Assembly: GCA_902784435.1 (NCBI GenBank)
Contig: CACZUR010000004.1
Coordinates: 35,425 to 99,424 of the forward strand
Direction: 5' to 3'
DNA from: an uncultured Bacteroidia bacterium
Lineage (GTDB): Bacteria; Bacteroidota; Bacteroidia; Bacteroidales; UBA932
Length of the DNA stretch: 64,000 nucleotides
Part shown: piece by piece, positions 32,420-41,401 of the stretch
Numbering within the stretch: the stretch's first letter is position 1
Layout of the letters: every line of letters starts with the position of its first letter
Notes under the pieces: model-generated
The model's input: the letters and a program-made list of their open reading frames with translations, nothing else
The model's database searches: none
What the model was told of the DNA's origin: nothing
Translations under genes and position numbers: made by a program

Positions 32420-33691
32420 TTATCGGCCAAAGCGTTCAAAGGCGGCGCGCGAGAGAGTCTCCCGGTCTTCCGGGTGGGCGATGGAGATGAGCAGGCGCGC
32501 CCTTTCCTGCAGGGACTTCCCGTACAGGTTCACGGCGCCGTATTCGGTGACGACCCATTGGACATCGGCCCGGGGAGTGACCACACCGGCGCCGGGCTTG
32601 AGGATGGGAACGATTTTGGACAGCCCCTTGGTGGTGCGGGAAGTCATGGCCAGGATGGCCTTCCCGCCGGGAGACAGTTTGGCTCCGCGCACGAAGTCCA
32701 GCTGGCCGCCGGCGCCGGAATAGATGCGCGTGCCGATGGAGTCGGCGCACACCTGTCCGGTGAGGTCTATTTCGATGGCCGAATTGATGGACACCATGCC
32801 CGGATTCTGCGAGATGATGCGGGGATCGTTGGTGTAGGCGATGTCCCTCATCTGCACCAGGGGATTCTCCCGGATGAAATCGTATACCTCCTGCGAGCCC
32901 AGCAGGAACGAAGCCACCACCTTTCCCCGGTCGATGGTTTTGGCCGATCCGTCTATGATCCCGCGCCGGATGAGTTCCAGGGCCCCGTCGGAGAACATTT
33001 CCGTATGCAGGCCCAGGTGGGCATGCCCGTCCAGGCAGGCGCAGATGGCATTGGGCAGGGTGCCGATGCCCATCTGCAGGCAGGCGCCGTCGGGGATGAG
33101 CCGGGCGCAGTGCCGGCCTATCTCCAGGTCCGTGGCCGATGGCTGGGCGTAAGTCTTGGTAATGGGCGGACGGTCATCGGACACCAGGGCGGTGAACCGG
33201 TGCAGCGGGATGAGGTCCCCGAACGCGAAGGGCACCTGGGGATTCACCACCGCAATGCGCTCCCGGGCCACTTCCAGGGCGGCTACGGAGCAGTCTACCG
33301 ACGTTCCCAGCGAAACCATGCCGTCTATCGGCTCCGACACCTGCACCATGGCCACGTCGCAGGGCAAGGCCCCGCTGCGGTACATGAGCTGCGACTCAAA
33401 GAGGTTGGCGGGAATGTAGTCTGCCACGCCCGCCTGCACCGAAGGCCGGAGGTTGGGTCCTACGAAAAAGCCCTGGTCCCAGAAAGCCTCCCGCAGCTGC
33501 GCAGAGCCGTAGGGGGCATCCCCCTCCGTATGGAAATGGTGGAAGTGGACATCCTTTAGCTCCCCGGCACGTTCGCTGAGGGCCTCGATAAGGATGTGCG
33601 GCACGCTGGCAATGCTGGAAAGGTGAACATGGTCTCCGCTCCGTACGGACTGTACGGCTTCCCGGGCACTGATAAAAGGTAATGGCTGCAT
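32420..33691 (-). CDS. Acetyl-CoA hydrolase/CoA-transferase (Cat1 family)
   Basis: 423-aa enzyme of the acetyl-CoA hydrolase / 4-hydroxybutyrate CoA-transferase family. The catalytic Glu is in LGLHTEMFSDGALEL (~residue 230); QMGIGTLPNAICA precedes it and SGAGGQLDFVRGA and VVTEYGAVNLYGKS follow. Such enzymes move CoA between acetate and another short-chain acid such as succinate, propionate or butyrate, a common step in fermentative Bacteroidales. The start at 33691 is set by MQPLPF and the TATCTTTG promoter 9 nt upstream. The exact acid pair cannot be told. Confidence 0.9.
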   Translation of the reverse strand: MQPLPFISAREAVQSVRSGDHVHLSSIASVPHILIEALSERAGELKDVHFHHFHTEGDAPYGSAQLREAFWDQGFFVGPNLRPSVQAGVADYIPANLFESQLMYRSGALPCDVAMVQVSEPIDGMVSLGTSVDCSVAALEVARERIAVVNPQVPFAFGDLIPLHRFTALVSDDRPPITKTYAQPSATDLEIGRHCARLIPDGACLQMGIGTLPNAICACLDGHAHLGLHTEMFSDGALELIRRGIIDGSAKTIDRGKVVASFLLGSQEVYDFIRENPLVQMRDIAYTNDPRIISQNPGMVSINSAIEIDLTGQVCADSIGTRIYSGAGGQLDFVRGAKLSPGGKAILAMTSRTTKGLSKIVPILKPGAGVVTPRADVQWVVTEYGAVNLYGKSLQERARLLISIAHPEDRETLSRAAFERFGR

Positions 33692-33699
33692 TTCAAAAA

Positions 33700-33707
33700 C
33701 AAAGATA
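33700..33707 (-). promoter_or_regulatory. -7 promoter element of the CoA hydrolase gene
   Basis: CAAAGATA reads TATCTTTG on the minus strand, 8 nt from the start codon at 33691, implying a very short leader. It is back-to-back with the mazG promoter. Confidence 0.65.
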
Positions 33708-33720
33708 GCGATATTCTTTG

Positions 33721-33728
33721 TATATTTG
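33721..33728 (+). promoter_or_regulatory. -7 promoter element of mazG
   Basis: TATATTTG matches TAnnTTTG, 20 nt before the mazG ATG at 33749. Confidence 0.65.
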
Positions 33729-33748
33729 TGCCTCAAATCAAGAATTCG

Positions 33749-34540
33749 ATGCACACACGGGAAGAAAAACTGGCCGCCTTCGGCCGCCTGCTGGATATCA
33801 TGGACGCACTGCGGGAAAAATGCCCCTGGAACGCCGCCCAGACCTTTGACTCCATCCGCCGCCTCACCGAAGAGGAGGTGTACGAGCTGTCCGACGCCAT
33901 AGAAGAGGGAGACCGTCAGGCCACCGCCAAGGAGATCGGCGACCTGTTGTATCACATGGTCTTCTATGCCCGCATCGGCCAGGAAGAGGGCGCTTTCGAC
34001 ATTGCCGATTCCATGAACAAAGTATGCGACAAGATGGTGTTCCGCCATCCGCACGTGTTTGGCCCGGAAGCCGGAAAAGAGACGACGGCCCAAGAGATTG
34101 CCGACACCTGGGAACTGGTGAAAGCCAAGGAAAAGGGGGGCAACAAACGGGTGATGGACGGCATCCCCAAGACCATGCCGGCCCTTCTGAAGGCCCTTTC
34201 CCTGCAGGAAAAGGCCCGGGGCTGCGGCTTCGACTGGGAAAAGAAAGAAGACGTGTGGGCCAAGGTGCAGGAAGAAGTCACCGAAGTGTCCGAAGCCGCG
34301 ACAGAAGGTGTTCCGGACCATCTGGAGATGGAATTCGGAGACCTGCTTTTCGCCGTCATCAATGCCGCCCGGCTCTATGGCGTAGACCCGGAGTCGGCCC
34401 TGAACCGCTCCAGCGAAAAGTTCCGCCGCCGCTTCACCTACCTGGAAGAGCACACCCTCCGCAAAGGCCTCTCCTTCAAAGACCTGAGCCTGGCCCAGAT
34501 GGATGCCATCTGGGACCAGGCCAAAGCACAGGGACTGTAA
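33749..34540 (+). CDS. mazG: Nucleoside triphosphate pyrophosphohydrolase
   Basis: 263-aa tandem MazG protein. Two all-alpha NTP pyrophosphatase domains carry the metal-binding EExxE...ExxD pattern: LTEEEVYELSDAIEEGD with KEIGDLLYHMVFYARI in the first, and VQEEVTEVSEAA with MEFGDLLFAVINAARL in the second. It hydrolyses noncanonical or excess NTPs to NMP and PPi and can lower (p)ppGpp. A GTG 21 nt upstream is in frame, but the ATG at 33749 sits at the normal distance from the promoter. Its 3' end is followed 21 bp later by three 53-bp repeats. Confidence 0.94.
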   Translation: MHTREEKLAAFGRLLDIMDALREKCPWNAAQTFDSIRRLTEEEVYELSDAIEEGDRQATAKEIGDLLYHMVFYARIGQEEGAFDIADSMNKVCDKMVFRHPHVFGPEAGKETTAQEIADTWELVKAKEKGGNKRVMDGIPKTMPALLKALSLQEKARGCGFDWEKKEDVWAKVQEEVTEVSEAATEGVPDHLEMEFGDLLFAVINAARLYGVDPESALNRSSEKFRRRFTYLEEHTLRKGLSFKDLSLAQMDAIWDQAKAQGL

Positions 34541-34561
34541 CGGCGCGGTCTTTTTCCCCCC

Positions 34562-34720
34562 TGCAACGTATTACGCGAAAAACGCCCGAAAGTGCGTTAT
34601 AGGGTGCACGCCCCTGCAACGTATTACGCGGAAAACGCCCAAAAGTGCGTTACAGGTCGCATGCCCATGCAACGTATTACGCGGAAAACGCCCAAAAGTG
34701 CGTTACAGGGTGCAGGCCCG
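34562..34720. repeat. 53-bp repeat cluster, three inverted units
   Basis: Units start at 34562, 34615 and 34668 (period 53) and are the reverse complement of the 30901-31150 cluster: TGCAACGTATTACGCG at the start, AAAGTGCGTTA before the variable part. Variable parts again contain GTGCAC- or GCATGC-type palindromes. The cluster occupies most of the 260-bp gap between mazG and prfA. Confidence 0.9.
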
Positions 34721-34774
34721 CCAGGCGCACGACGGCCGGAGGGTGTGCGGTTTCCGTATTTGGCAGAAAATGAT

Positions 34775-34782
34775 TATCTTTG
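34775..34782 (+). promoter_or_regulatory. -7 promoter element of prfA
   Basis: TATCTTTG, a perfect TAnnTTTG, 18 nt before the prfA ATG at 34801. Confidence 0.7.
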
Positions 34783-34800
34783 CAAGTTAAATCAATCGGT

Positions 34801-35898
34801 ATGGCAGAAAATACGCTGTTGGAAAAGGTCCTGAGCCTGCAGGACAAATATAAAAAGCTGGAAGAGCAGCTGGCAGACCCCGCAGTGATTGCGGACATGA
34901 AGAAGTTTGTGCAGCTGAACAAGGACTACAAGGAACTGCAGCCCATCATTTCCGCCGGCCTGGAATACAAGAGGCTGGTGGACGAGCTTGCGCAGGCCAA
35001 GGACATCCTCATGAACGAAAAGGACGAGGACCTGAAGGAAATGGCACGCGACGAGGTGGCCGAAATAGAGCCCAAGCTCCCCGAGATGGAGCAGCAGATC
35101 AAGCTTCTCCTCATTCCGGCAGACCCGGACGACAGCAAGAATGCCATGGTGGAAATCCGCGGCGGTACCGGCGGCGACGAAGCTGCCATCTTTGCCGGCG
35201 ACCTTTTCCGCATGTACCAGCATTTTGCAGAGCGCAGAGGCTGGAAACTGGAAGTCACTGACCAGGCTCCGGGCACTTCCGGCGGTTTCAAGCAAATCGT
35301 TTTCAAGCTTTCCAGCAGTTCTGACGGCGTTTACGGTGTCATGAAGTACGAATCCGGCGTGCATCGCGTGCAGCGGGTGCCCCAGACCGAAACGCAGGGC
35401 CGCATCCAGACATCGGCCGCCTCTGTGGCCGTATTCCCCGAGGCCGGCGAATTTGATATCGAACTTAATCCGGCCGATATCCGCAAGGACCTCTTCTGCG
35501 CATCGGGCCCCGGCGGACAGGGCGTGAACACCACCTATAGCGCTGTGCGCCTCACCCATATCCCTTCCGGCATCGTGGTGCAGTGCCAGGAGGAACGTTC
35601 CCAGCTCAAGAACCTGGACCGTGCCATGGAAGAGCTCCGTACCCGTCTGTACAACATGGAGCACCAGAAGTACCTGGACGGCATAGCCGCCAAGCGAAAG
35701 ACCATGGTTTCCACCGGAGACCGCAGTGCCAAGATCCGCACCTACAACTATCCGCAGGGCCGCGTGACGGACCACCGCATTGGCTGGAGCATGTACAACC
35801 TGCCCGTGTTCATGGACGGAGACATCCAGGAATGCATAGACCAGCTGCAGATCGCAGAAAACGCCGAACGGCTCAAAGAAGCAGGGGAGGAAGAATAA
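34801..35898 (+). CDS. prfA: Peptide chain release factor 1
   Basis: 365-aa class I release factor. The stop-codon recognition P-x-T motif is [20 protein letters not shown], the RF1 form (not the RF2 SPF), so it reads UAA and UAG. The peptidyl-tRNA hydrolysis motif GGQ is in [14 protein letters not shown] (~residue 240). The N-terminal coiled-coil region and [22 protein letters not shown] are also typical. ATG 34801 is chosen over an in-frame start seven codons upstream that overlaps the promoter. queF follows after 1 nt. Confidence 0.96.
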   Translation: MAENTLLEKVLSLQDKYKKLEEQLADPAVIADMKKFVQLNKDYKELQPIISAGLEYKRLVDELAQAKDILMNEKDEDLKEMARDEVAEIEPKLPEMEQQIKLLLIPADPDDSKNAMVEIRGGTGGDEAAIFAGDLFRMYQHFAERRGWKLEVTDQAPGTSGGFKQIVFKLSSSSDGVYGVMKYESGVHRVQRVPQTETQGRIQTSAASVAVFPEAGEFDIELNPADIRKDLFCASGPGGQGVNTTYSAVRLTHIPSGIVVQCQEERSQLKNLDRAMEELRTRLYNMEHQKYLDGIAAKRKTMVSTGDRSAKIRTYNYPQGRVTDHRIGWSMYNLPVFMDGDIQECIDQLQIAENAERLKEAGEEE

Positions 35899-35899
35899 T

Positions 35900-36355
35900 A
35901 TGGCACGCAACCCCGAAGAACTGAAGGCCCTGGGCCACCATACCGAATACAGCCAGAACTATGCCCCGGAGGTGCTGGAAACCTTTGAGAACCAGCATCC
36001 TGACCAGGATTATTGGGTGCGTTTCAACTGCCCGGAATTCACCACCCTGTGCCCCATTACCGGCCAGCCGGACTTTGCAGAAATCCGCATCAGCTACATT
36101 CCGGACGTGAAAATGGTGGAATCCAAGTCTCTCAAGCTGTATCTGTTCAGCTTCCGCAGCCACGGAGACTTCCACGAGGACTGTGTGAACACCATTATGA
36201 AAGACCTCATCAAGCTCATGGATCCCAAATACATCGAGGTAACAGGCCTGTTCACCCCCCGCGGCGGCATCTCCATCTATCCCTACGCCAATTACGGCCG
36301 TCCCGGCACCCGGTGGGAACAGCTGGCCTGGGAGCGTTTGGCCCACCACGAATAA
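35900..36355 (+). CDS. queF: NADPH-dependent 7-cyano-7-deazaguanine reductase
   Basis: 151-aa unimodular QueF, tunnel-fold enzyme that reduces preQ0 to preQ1 in queuosine synthesis. The catalytic Cys is in [17 protein letters not shown] (~residue 51), and the QueF motif [20 protein letters not shown], which binds NADPH, follows. C-terminal [16 protein letters not shown] is also conserved. No other queuosine genes are in the window. It is separated from prfA by 1 nt, so they are co-transcribed. Confidence 0.95.
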   Translation: MARNPEELKALGHHTEYSQNYAPEVLETFENQHPDQDYWVRFNCPEFTTLCPITGQPDFAEIRISYIPDVKMVESKSLKLYLFSFRSHGDFHEDCVNTIMKDLIKLMDPKYIEVTGLFTPRGGISIYPYANYGRPGTRWEQLAWERLAHHE

Positions 36356-36361
36356 TCCGGT

Positions 36362-36778
36362 TTATCTGGGAACGGCGGCCAGGGTGATCCGCGCCTGGGC
36401 GCAGCGCTTGCCGGCCACGGAAAGGCTGGCATCGCATACGTAGATATTGCCCTTGCTTTCCACCAGGGAGGCCACCACTTCGCACAGGTCTCCGGGATGG
36501 ACTTCCCCGCGGAATTTCACCTGATCCAGGCCGCGGTACAGCAGGATGTGTTCCTTGAACACTTCTATGAAATGGGCCACGGTGCCCTGGGCCATGATTT
36601 CACAGAGAATGACCCCCGGAACCATGGGCTTGCCGGGGAAGTGCCCCTCGCAGAAATACGGCTGCTCCGGAATGCGGTACGTAGCATACGCCAGACCGTC
36701 CTGCCCCAGCCATGCGCTGTCTACGAGCAGCATGGGCTCCCGGTGGGGGAGCACGCCCTTGATCTCTTCCCGCGTCAT
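36362..36778 (-). CDS. fabZ: FabZ-like 3-hydroxyacyl-ACP dehydratase
   Basis: 138-aa hot-dog-fold protein. The FabZ signature YFCEGHFPGKPMVPGVILCEIMAQ gives the catalytic His (~residue 46) and the downstream Glu helix; the N-terminal LPHREPMLLVD is also typical. It dehydrates 3-hydroxyacyl-ACP in fatty acid elongation. It overlaps fabF by 4 nt and lies with fabK, forming an elongation module. In most Bacteroidales FabZ is fused to LpxC; here LpxC is unfused, so this may be the sole FabZ, though a more specialised dehydratase is possible. Confidence 0.85.
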   Translation of the reverse strand: MTREEIKGVLPHREPMLLVDSAWLGQDGLAYATYRIPEQPYFCEGHFPGKPMVPGVILCEIMAQGTVAHFIEVFKEHILLYRGLDQVKFRGEVHPGDLCEVVASLVESKGNIYVCDASLSVAGKRCAQARITLAAVPR

Positions 36779-38031
36779 CCCTTATACGGCCTGAAGGCTA
36801 CGCAGGCATTGTGCCCGCCAAAACCGAAGGAATTGGACAGTCCCAGGGTGAGCCGGGTCTTTACCGCCACATTGGGCGTATAGTCCAGGTCGCATTCCGG
36901 GTCCGGGGTGTCCAGGTTGATGGTGGGCGGGCAGATGCCGTCCCTGAGGGCCAGGATGGTGGCAATGGCCTCTGCGGCGCCGGCGGCACCGAACATGTGA
37001 CCGGTCATGGACTTGGTGGAAGAGATATGGGCCTTGTAGGCATAGTCTCCCAGGGCCTGCTTGCAGGCCAGGGTTTCGGCCAGGTCGTTCAGATGTGTGC
37101 CCGTACCGTGGGCGTTGATGTACAGGTTATCGCTGGACGGGTCGAAGCCGGCTTCCAGCAGGGCATCCTGGATGGAACGGGCCTGGGTGCTGGCATCCGG
37201 GCGGGGAGCCGTGGGATGATAGGCGTCGCAGGTGTTACCGTAGCCCACGATTTCTCCAAAGATGGTGGCGCCGCGCTCCAGCGCATGGTCCAGGGATTCC
37301 ACGATGAGGACGGCGGCGCCGTCGCCCATCACGAAGCCTTTCCGGTTCAGGTTGAAGGGAAGGGATGCGTATTGGGGATCGGATGCGCGGGTAAGGGCCT
37401 TGGCATTGTAGAATCCGGCCACGGCCAGCGGAATGGTGGCATGTTCACTGCCGCCGGCGATGATGGCATCGGCATAACCATGGCGGACAGCCCTGTAGGC
37501 CTCCCCGATGCAGTGCGAAGAGGTGGCGCAGGCGGTGACGATGTCCAGACACGGGCCCTTGGCCTGGTGCTTGATGGCAATGTGTCCGGCCGCGATGTTG
37601 GAAATCATGGTGGCGATGAACTGCGGGGAAATCCATTTTCCGCTGGGGTCTTCGATCATCTTGGACGATTCGCGGAACTGCACGTCGAAGCCACCGATGC
37701 CGGAGCCCACGTATACGCCCAGGCGGAAGGGGTCTATGTTGGCGTTTTCCCCCTCCGTTACCAGGCCGGCCTGCTGCATGCCCTGCTGGGCAGCCGCCAG
37801 TGCATACAGGGTGAACTTATCCTGTTTGCGGGCCAGGGGTTTCTCTATGCCGAATTTTTCCGGGTCGAAGTTTTTTACTTTGCCGGCAAAGTTCACCGGC
37901 ATGTCTTTGAAGTCGTCTACGAAGTCTATCCCGCACACGCCGTTGATCAGGTTGTTCCAGAAGGTGTCTACATCTTGCCCGACGGACGAGATGACACCCA
38001 TTCCGGTGATAACCACTCTCTTAGGTTCCAT
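36775..38031 (-). CDS. fabF: 3-oxoacyl-ACP synthase II
   Basis: 418-aa condensing enzyme (KASII). N-terminal RVVITGMGVISSVG, active-site Cys in LDIVTACATSSHCIGEAY (~169) and the two His in INAHGTGTHLND (~308) and STKSMTGHMFGAAGA (~345) complete the Cys-His-His triad. GLSNSFGFGGHNACVAF is the C-terminal glycine loop. It elongates acyl-ACP with malonyl-ACP. It starts 3 nt after the fabK stop codon. Confidence 0.95.
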   Translation of the reverse strand: MEPKRVVITGMGVISSVGQDVDTFWNNLINGVCGIDFVDDFKDMPVNFAGKVKNFDPEKFGIEKPLARKQDKFTLYALAAAQQGMQQAGLVTEGENANIDPFRLGVYVGSGIGGFDVQFRESSKMIEDPSGKWISPQFIATMISNIAAGHIAIKHQAKGPCLDIVTACATSSHCIGEAYRAVRHGYADAIIAGGSEHATIPLAVAGFYNAKALTRASDPQYASLPFNLNRKGFVMGDGAAVLIVESLDHALERGATIFGEIVGYGNTCDAYHPTAPRPDASTQARSIQDALLEAGFDPSSDNLYINAHGTGTHLNDLAETLACKQALGDYAYKAHISSTKSMTGHMFGAAGAAEAIATILALRDGICPPTINLDTPDPECDLDYTPNVAVKTRLTLGLSNSFGFGGHNACVAFRPYKG

Positions 38032-38034
38032 ATT

Positions 38035-38973
38035 CTATATCTCTTTAGCACCGGAGAGGAGCTTCTCAGCTCCGCCGATGATGTCGTTTACAATTTCCAG
38101 GGCCGTCTCTTCCCGCCGGATGAGGCCGGCTACTTCCCCCGCCAGGAAGCTGCCTCCGGCCAGGTCTCCGTCAAAGACTGCCTTGCGCAGGGAGCCCGTA
38201 CCGAAAGCGCGGATTTCGTCGGCCGATACGGCAGGGTCTGCCTCCATTTTGGCAAACTGCTTGGCGAAAGGCGTCTTGAGGCAGCGGACGGCGTCTCCCA
38301 GGCTTTTCCCGGTGACCATGGTGCCAATGTCCGAGGCCTTGATCAGGCGCTCCTTGTACACCGGATGCACCCGGCATTCGCGGGCCATCAGGAAGCGGGT
38401 GCCTACCTGTACGCCGCAGGCGCCCAGCATGAAGGCGGCCGCCGCACCGCGCCCGTCAAAGATGCCGCCGGCCGCCAGCACGGGGATGTGCACGGCGTCT
38501 ACTACCTGCGGCACAAGGGCCATGGTATGCAACTCGCCGATGTGTCCGCCGGATTCGGCCCCTTCCGCGATGACGGCCGTAGCACCCAGTTCCTGCACCT
38601 TCAGGGCATAGGCCACGGACGCTACCACCGGAATCACCCGGATTCCGGCCGCCTTCCAGGCCTCCATGTAGGGGGCGGGGGAGCCGGCGCCGGTGGTGAC
38701 GATGTCAATCCCTTCCTCTACCACCAGGGCGGCGATTTCCGCCGCATTGGGAGCGGCCAGCATGATGTTCACGCCAAAGGGCTGGGTCGTGAGCGTACGG
38801 GCCTTGCGAATCTCTGCCCGGACGGCTTCCGTGCCGGCGTTGATGGACGAAATCAGGCCCAGGCCGCCGGCATTGGATACCGCAGCAGCCAGCGTAGCAT
38901 CGGCAATCCAGGCCATCCCGCCCTGGAAAACAGGCTTTTCGATGCCCAGTATTTCGGTTATTGCTGTCTTCAT
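38035..38973 (-). CDS. fabK: Enoyl-ACP reductase II (FMN-dependent)
   Basis: 312-aa TIM-barrel flavoprotein of the FabK / nitronate monooxygenase-like family. Visible marks: KPVFQGGMAWIADATLAAAVSNAGGLGLI, VTTGAGSP, VIAEGAESGGHIGE and LAAGGIFDGRGAAAAFMLGACGVQVGTRF, the FMN-phosphate site. As the first gene of a fabK-fabF-fabZ run it most likely performs the last reduction step of fatty acid elongation and replaces FabI, which would make the strain triclosan-tolerant (inference). Nitronate monooxygenase is the alternative. Confidence 0.9.
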   Translation of the reverse strand: MKTAITEILGIEKPVFQGGMAWIADATLAAAVSNAGGLGLISSINAGTEAVRAEIRKARTLTTQPFGVNIMLAAPNAAEIAALVVEEGIDIVTTGAGSPAPYMEAWKAAGIRVIPVVASVAYALKVQELGATAVIAEGAESGGHIGELHTMALVPQVVDAVHIPVLAAGGIFDGRGAAAAFMLGACGVQVGTRFLMARECRVHPVYKERLIKASDIGTMVTGKSLGDAVRCLKTPFAKQFAKMEADPAVSADEIRAFGTGSLRKAVFDGDLAGGSFLAGEVAGLIRREETALEIVNDIIGGAEKLLSGAKEI

Positions 38974-38983
38974 GATAAGCCTG

Positions 38984-38991
38984 CAAAGTTA
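38984..38991 (-). promoter_or_regulatory. -7 promoter element of the fabK operon
   Basis: CAAAGTTA reads TAACTTTG on the minus strand, 11 nt before the fabK start codon. Confidence 0.65.
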
Positions 38992-39080
38992 GTGATAAAT
39001 AGCGATAATTCAAAGTTGTGCCGTGCGCGTTGGATTTATCCAAGAAAAATGAGTATATTCGTAGACTTAAAAGAGAGATT

Positions 39081-39518
39081 ATGTGGCAAAGAATTCAAAC
39101 CCTGTATCTGCTTATTTCGGCCGGCCTGGTGGCGGCATTGTGTTTTGGCACTGCGTATAGGCTTGCCGGACCGGACGGGATGGCTTCCGTGTCCTACTGG
39201 CAGTTGCAAAGTCCTTACTTCGGCATCCTGCTGGGTATCCTCTCTTTCCTCATCCTGCTGGCACTGGTGGTGTATAAGGGCCGTATCCTGCAAATGCGCC
39301 TGGCCGTCCTGTCGGGGGTCATCGCTCTGGGCATGCAGGCCTGGCTGGCCTGGATGTATTTCACCTGGGAGGGCCCCGTCTTCAGCTGGACGGTCATCTT
39401 CCCGCTGGTCATCTGTATCTGCAACTTCCTGGCGGCCCGCGGCTGCCTGCAGGACCAGCTGGTGGTGGAAAGCGCCTACAGGGTGCGGGAACGTCGGAAA
39501 AAACGCAATAAAAAATAA
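39081..39518 (+). CDS. DUF4293 membrane protein
   Basis: 145-aa integral membrane protein with four hydrophobic segments, starting MWQRIQTLYLLISAGL, the typical N-terminus of the Bacteroidota DUF4293 family, and ending in a basic tail (RVRERRKKRNKK). No function is known; members often sit near the rho or DNA-gyrase genes elsewhere. ATG 39081 is used. Upstream TATATTCG resembles a -7 element. It precedes a nucleotidyltransferase gene by 4 nt. Confidence 0.85.
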   Translation: MWQRIQTLYLLISAGLVAALCFGTAYRLAGPDGMASVSYWQLQSPYFGILLGILSFLILLALVVYKGRILQMRLAVLSGVIALGMQAWLAWMYFTWEGPVFSWTVIFPLVICICNFLAARGCLQDQLVVESAYRVRERRKKRNKK

Positions 39519-39522
39519 TGCT

Positions 39523-40455
39523 ATGAAACCTACACTTCTTGTTCTTGCTGCCGGTATGGGCAGCCGTTATGGTGGTCTCAAACAGATGGACGGCCTGGGC
39601 CCCCACGGGGAAACCATCATCGATTATTCCATCCACGATGCCGTGGAAGCCGGATTCGGCAAGGTGGTTTACATTGTACGGGAATCCTTCAAAGACCAGA
39701 TGGAAGCGGCCGTAAAAGAGAAATATGCAGGCGTCAAAACCATAGACGGAGAGCCCCTGCAGTTCGTCTTCGTCACCCAGGAGCTGGACAAGATCCCCGC
39801 TCCCTTCCAGGTGCCGGAAACCCGCGTAAAGCCCTGGGGTACCGCACATGCCGTGCTCATGGGCGCCGATGTCATCCACGAGCCCTTCGCCGTCATCAAC
39901 GGCGACGATTTCTATGGAAAGGAGTCCTTCAAAATACTGGGCGACTGGTGCCGGAAGCACGAAAAGTCGGAAGGCCAGTACTGCATCGTGGGCTTCGAAC
40001 TGGAGAACACCCTCAGTGAAAACGGCAGCGTGTCCCGCGGTATCTGCTCCTACGATGCCAAGGGCAACCTCACGGATATTGCCGAGCATCTGGAAATTGC
40101 CAAGGAAGCCGACGGCGTCGTGTACGGCAACAACTCCGTCACCGGAGAAAACCATGTGAAACTGGAAGCCAAGGCCCTCTGCTCCATGAATATGTGGGGT
40201 TTCACCCCGGATTATTTTGCCAAGAGCGCCGTCATTTTCCAGGATTTCCTCAAGGCCAACATCAACGAGCCCAAGAAAGAATACTACATCCCTTACGCCG
40301 TAGACGTCATCGTGAAGGGCGGTAAAGGTTCCTGCGAGGTCCTGTCCACGCCTTCCCACTGGTTCGGCGTCACCTTCAAGGAAGACCGTCCGGGCGTGGT
40401 GGCCAAGTTCGCAGAACTGGTAGAAAAGGGCGTCTATCCCAGCCCGTTGTACTAA
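39523..40455 (+). CDS. Sugar-nucleotide nucleotidyltransferase family protein
   Basis: 310-aa protein of the NTP-transferase fold. The N-terminal signature LLVLAAGMGSRYGGLKQMDGLGPHGETIIDYS is the nucleotide-binding loop; AVINGDDFYG carries the metal-binding Asp pair; the middle and C-terminal parts bind the sugar phosphate. It resembles UTP- or dTTP-dependent hexose-1-phosphate nucleotidyltransferases, but this subfamily is distinct from RfbA and GalU and its sugar is unknown. No sugar-nucleotide genes are beside it. The product is probably cytosolic and feeds glycan synthesis. Confidence 0.85.
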   Translation: MKPTLLVLAAGMGSRYGGLKQMDGLGPHGETIIDYSIHDAVEAGFGKVVYIVRESFKDQMEAAVKEKYAGVKTIDGEPLQFVFVTQELDKIPAPFQVPETRVKPWGTAHAVLMGADVIHEPFAVINGDDFYGKESFKILGDWCRKHEKSEGQYCIVGFELENTLSENGSVSRGICSYDAKGNLTDIAEHLEIAKEADGVVYGNNSVTGENHVKLEAKALCSMNMWGFTPDYFAKSAVIFQDFLKANINEPKKEYYIPYAVDVIVKGGKGSCEVLSTPSHWFGVTFKEDRPGVVAKFAELVEKGVYPSPLY

Positions 40456-40474
40456 TTTCAATCAGCCTTTCCCC

Positions 40475-41401
40475 ATGCTGACCCTTCGTGCACGCAAAGT
40501 CAACAATTATAACCTGTATGCCAACCACGCCTGGTATGTGCCGGGCGTGGGCGGCATGTTCGCCCTCCTGGGCTGGTTCCTCCTGGGAAACCTGCTGGGC
40601 GGTGTGGTAACAGCCCTGATGGGCGCGATCCTGCCCCAACAGGCAGCCCTGAATTACGGCATGCTGGTGTCCTATCCGCTGTCCTTCATCCCCCCCATGC
40701 TGTACGCCGCCTACAAGAGCCAGCGCAACAGCCTCTTTGAGACGGGTTATCAGCTGAATAACAGTCACTTCGGCCCTTTCAAAGGCTGGCAGATCGCCCT
40801 CATCACCGTGGCCCTCACCTTTGGCATGATGATATCGGCCGACCTTCCCAACTACTACAATTACCAGCTCACCACATCCTCGCCGGCCATGAAGCAGTTC
40901 TACGATACCTTCGTGGAGCTCATGGGCCAGATGACGGGCGGTCCTTTCTGGAGCTCTTTCCTGCTGGTGGCCATCTTCGCCCCCATCTTTGAAGAATGGC
41001 TGTGCCGCGGCATGGTCCTGCGGGGCCTGCTCACCAAGCTGAAACCCGGCTGGGCCATCGTGATCAGCGCCCTGTTCTTCGCCGTCATCCACATGAACCC
41101 CTGGCAGGCGCTGAACGCCTTCATCATCGGCGTGGTCATGGGCTATGTATATTACAAGACCGGTTGCCTCTGGCTTACCATGCTCATCCATTTCGTGAAC
41201 AACGGAACGGCCGTCATCCTGAGTCAGATTCCCTCCCTGGAGTCTACGGATTACTGGATAGAGCTCATGGACAAGACCACTTATTTCGCGGTCTACGTGG
41301 TGGGCGTGCTTGTCCTTGTAGCCTGCCTCTGGGCCTTCAGGCGCATTCCGCTGGAACAGAAACGCGGCAATATAGACACCGTGGAATTGAATGCAGAGTA
41401 A
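40475..41401 (+). CDS. CPBP family intramembrane glutamic protease
   Basis: 308-aa membrane protein with about 8 helices. The CPBP/Abi (Rce1-like) motifs are present: EExxxR in FEEWLCRGMVLRG (~residue 172) and FxxxH in FFAVIHMNPWQALNAF (~210), with a later HFVNNGTAV. Such proteins cleave prenylated or membrane substrates, or protect against bacteriocins. The gene lies between a nucleotidyltransferase and an FtsB-like gene, with its 3' end overlapping the latter. Confidence 0.9.
   Translation: MLTLRARKVNNYNLYANHAWYVPGVGGMFALLGWFLLGNLLGGVVTALMGAILPQQAALNYGMLVSYPLSFIPPMLYAAYKSQRNSLFETGYQLNNSHFGPFKGWQIALITVALTFGMMISADLPNYYNYQLTTSSPAMKQFYDTFVELMGQMTGGPFWSSFLLVAIFAPIFEEWLCRGMVLRGLLTKLKPGWAIVISALFFAVIHMNPWQALNAFIIGVVMGYVYYKTGCLWLTMLIHFVNNGTAVILSQIPSLESTDYWIELMDKTTYFAVYVVGVLVLVACLWAFRRIPLEQKRGNIDTVELNAE

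Noticed and set aside
34541-34800. Small genes between mazG and prfA
   Set aside because: The open frames here are translations of the three inverted 53-bp repeats; only the prfA promoter is supported.
36811-39080. Very long plus-strand frame across fabZ/fabF/fabK
   Set aside because: It runs antisense to three well-recognised fatty-acid genes and its translation shows no family; only its 3' part coincides with the true nucleotidyltransferase gene.
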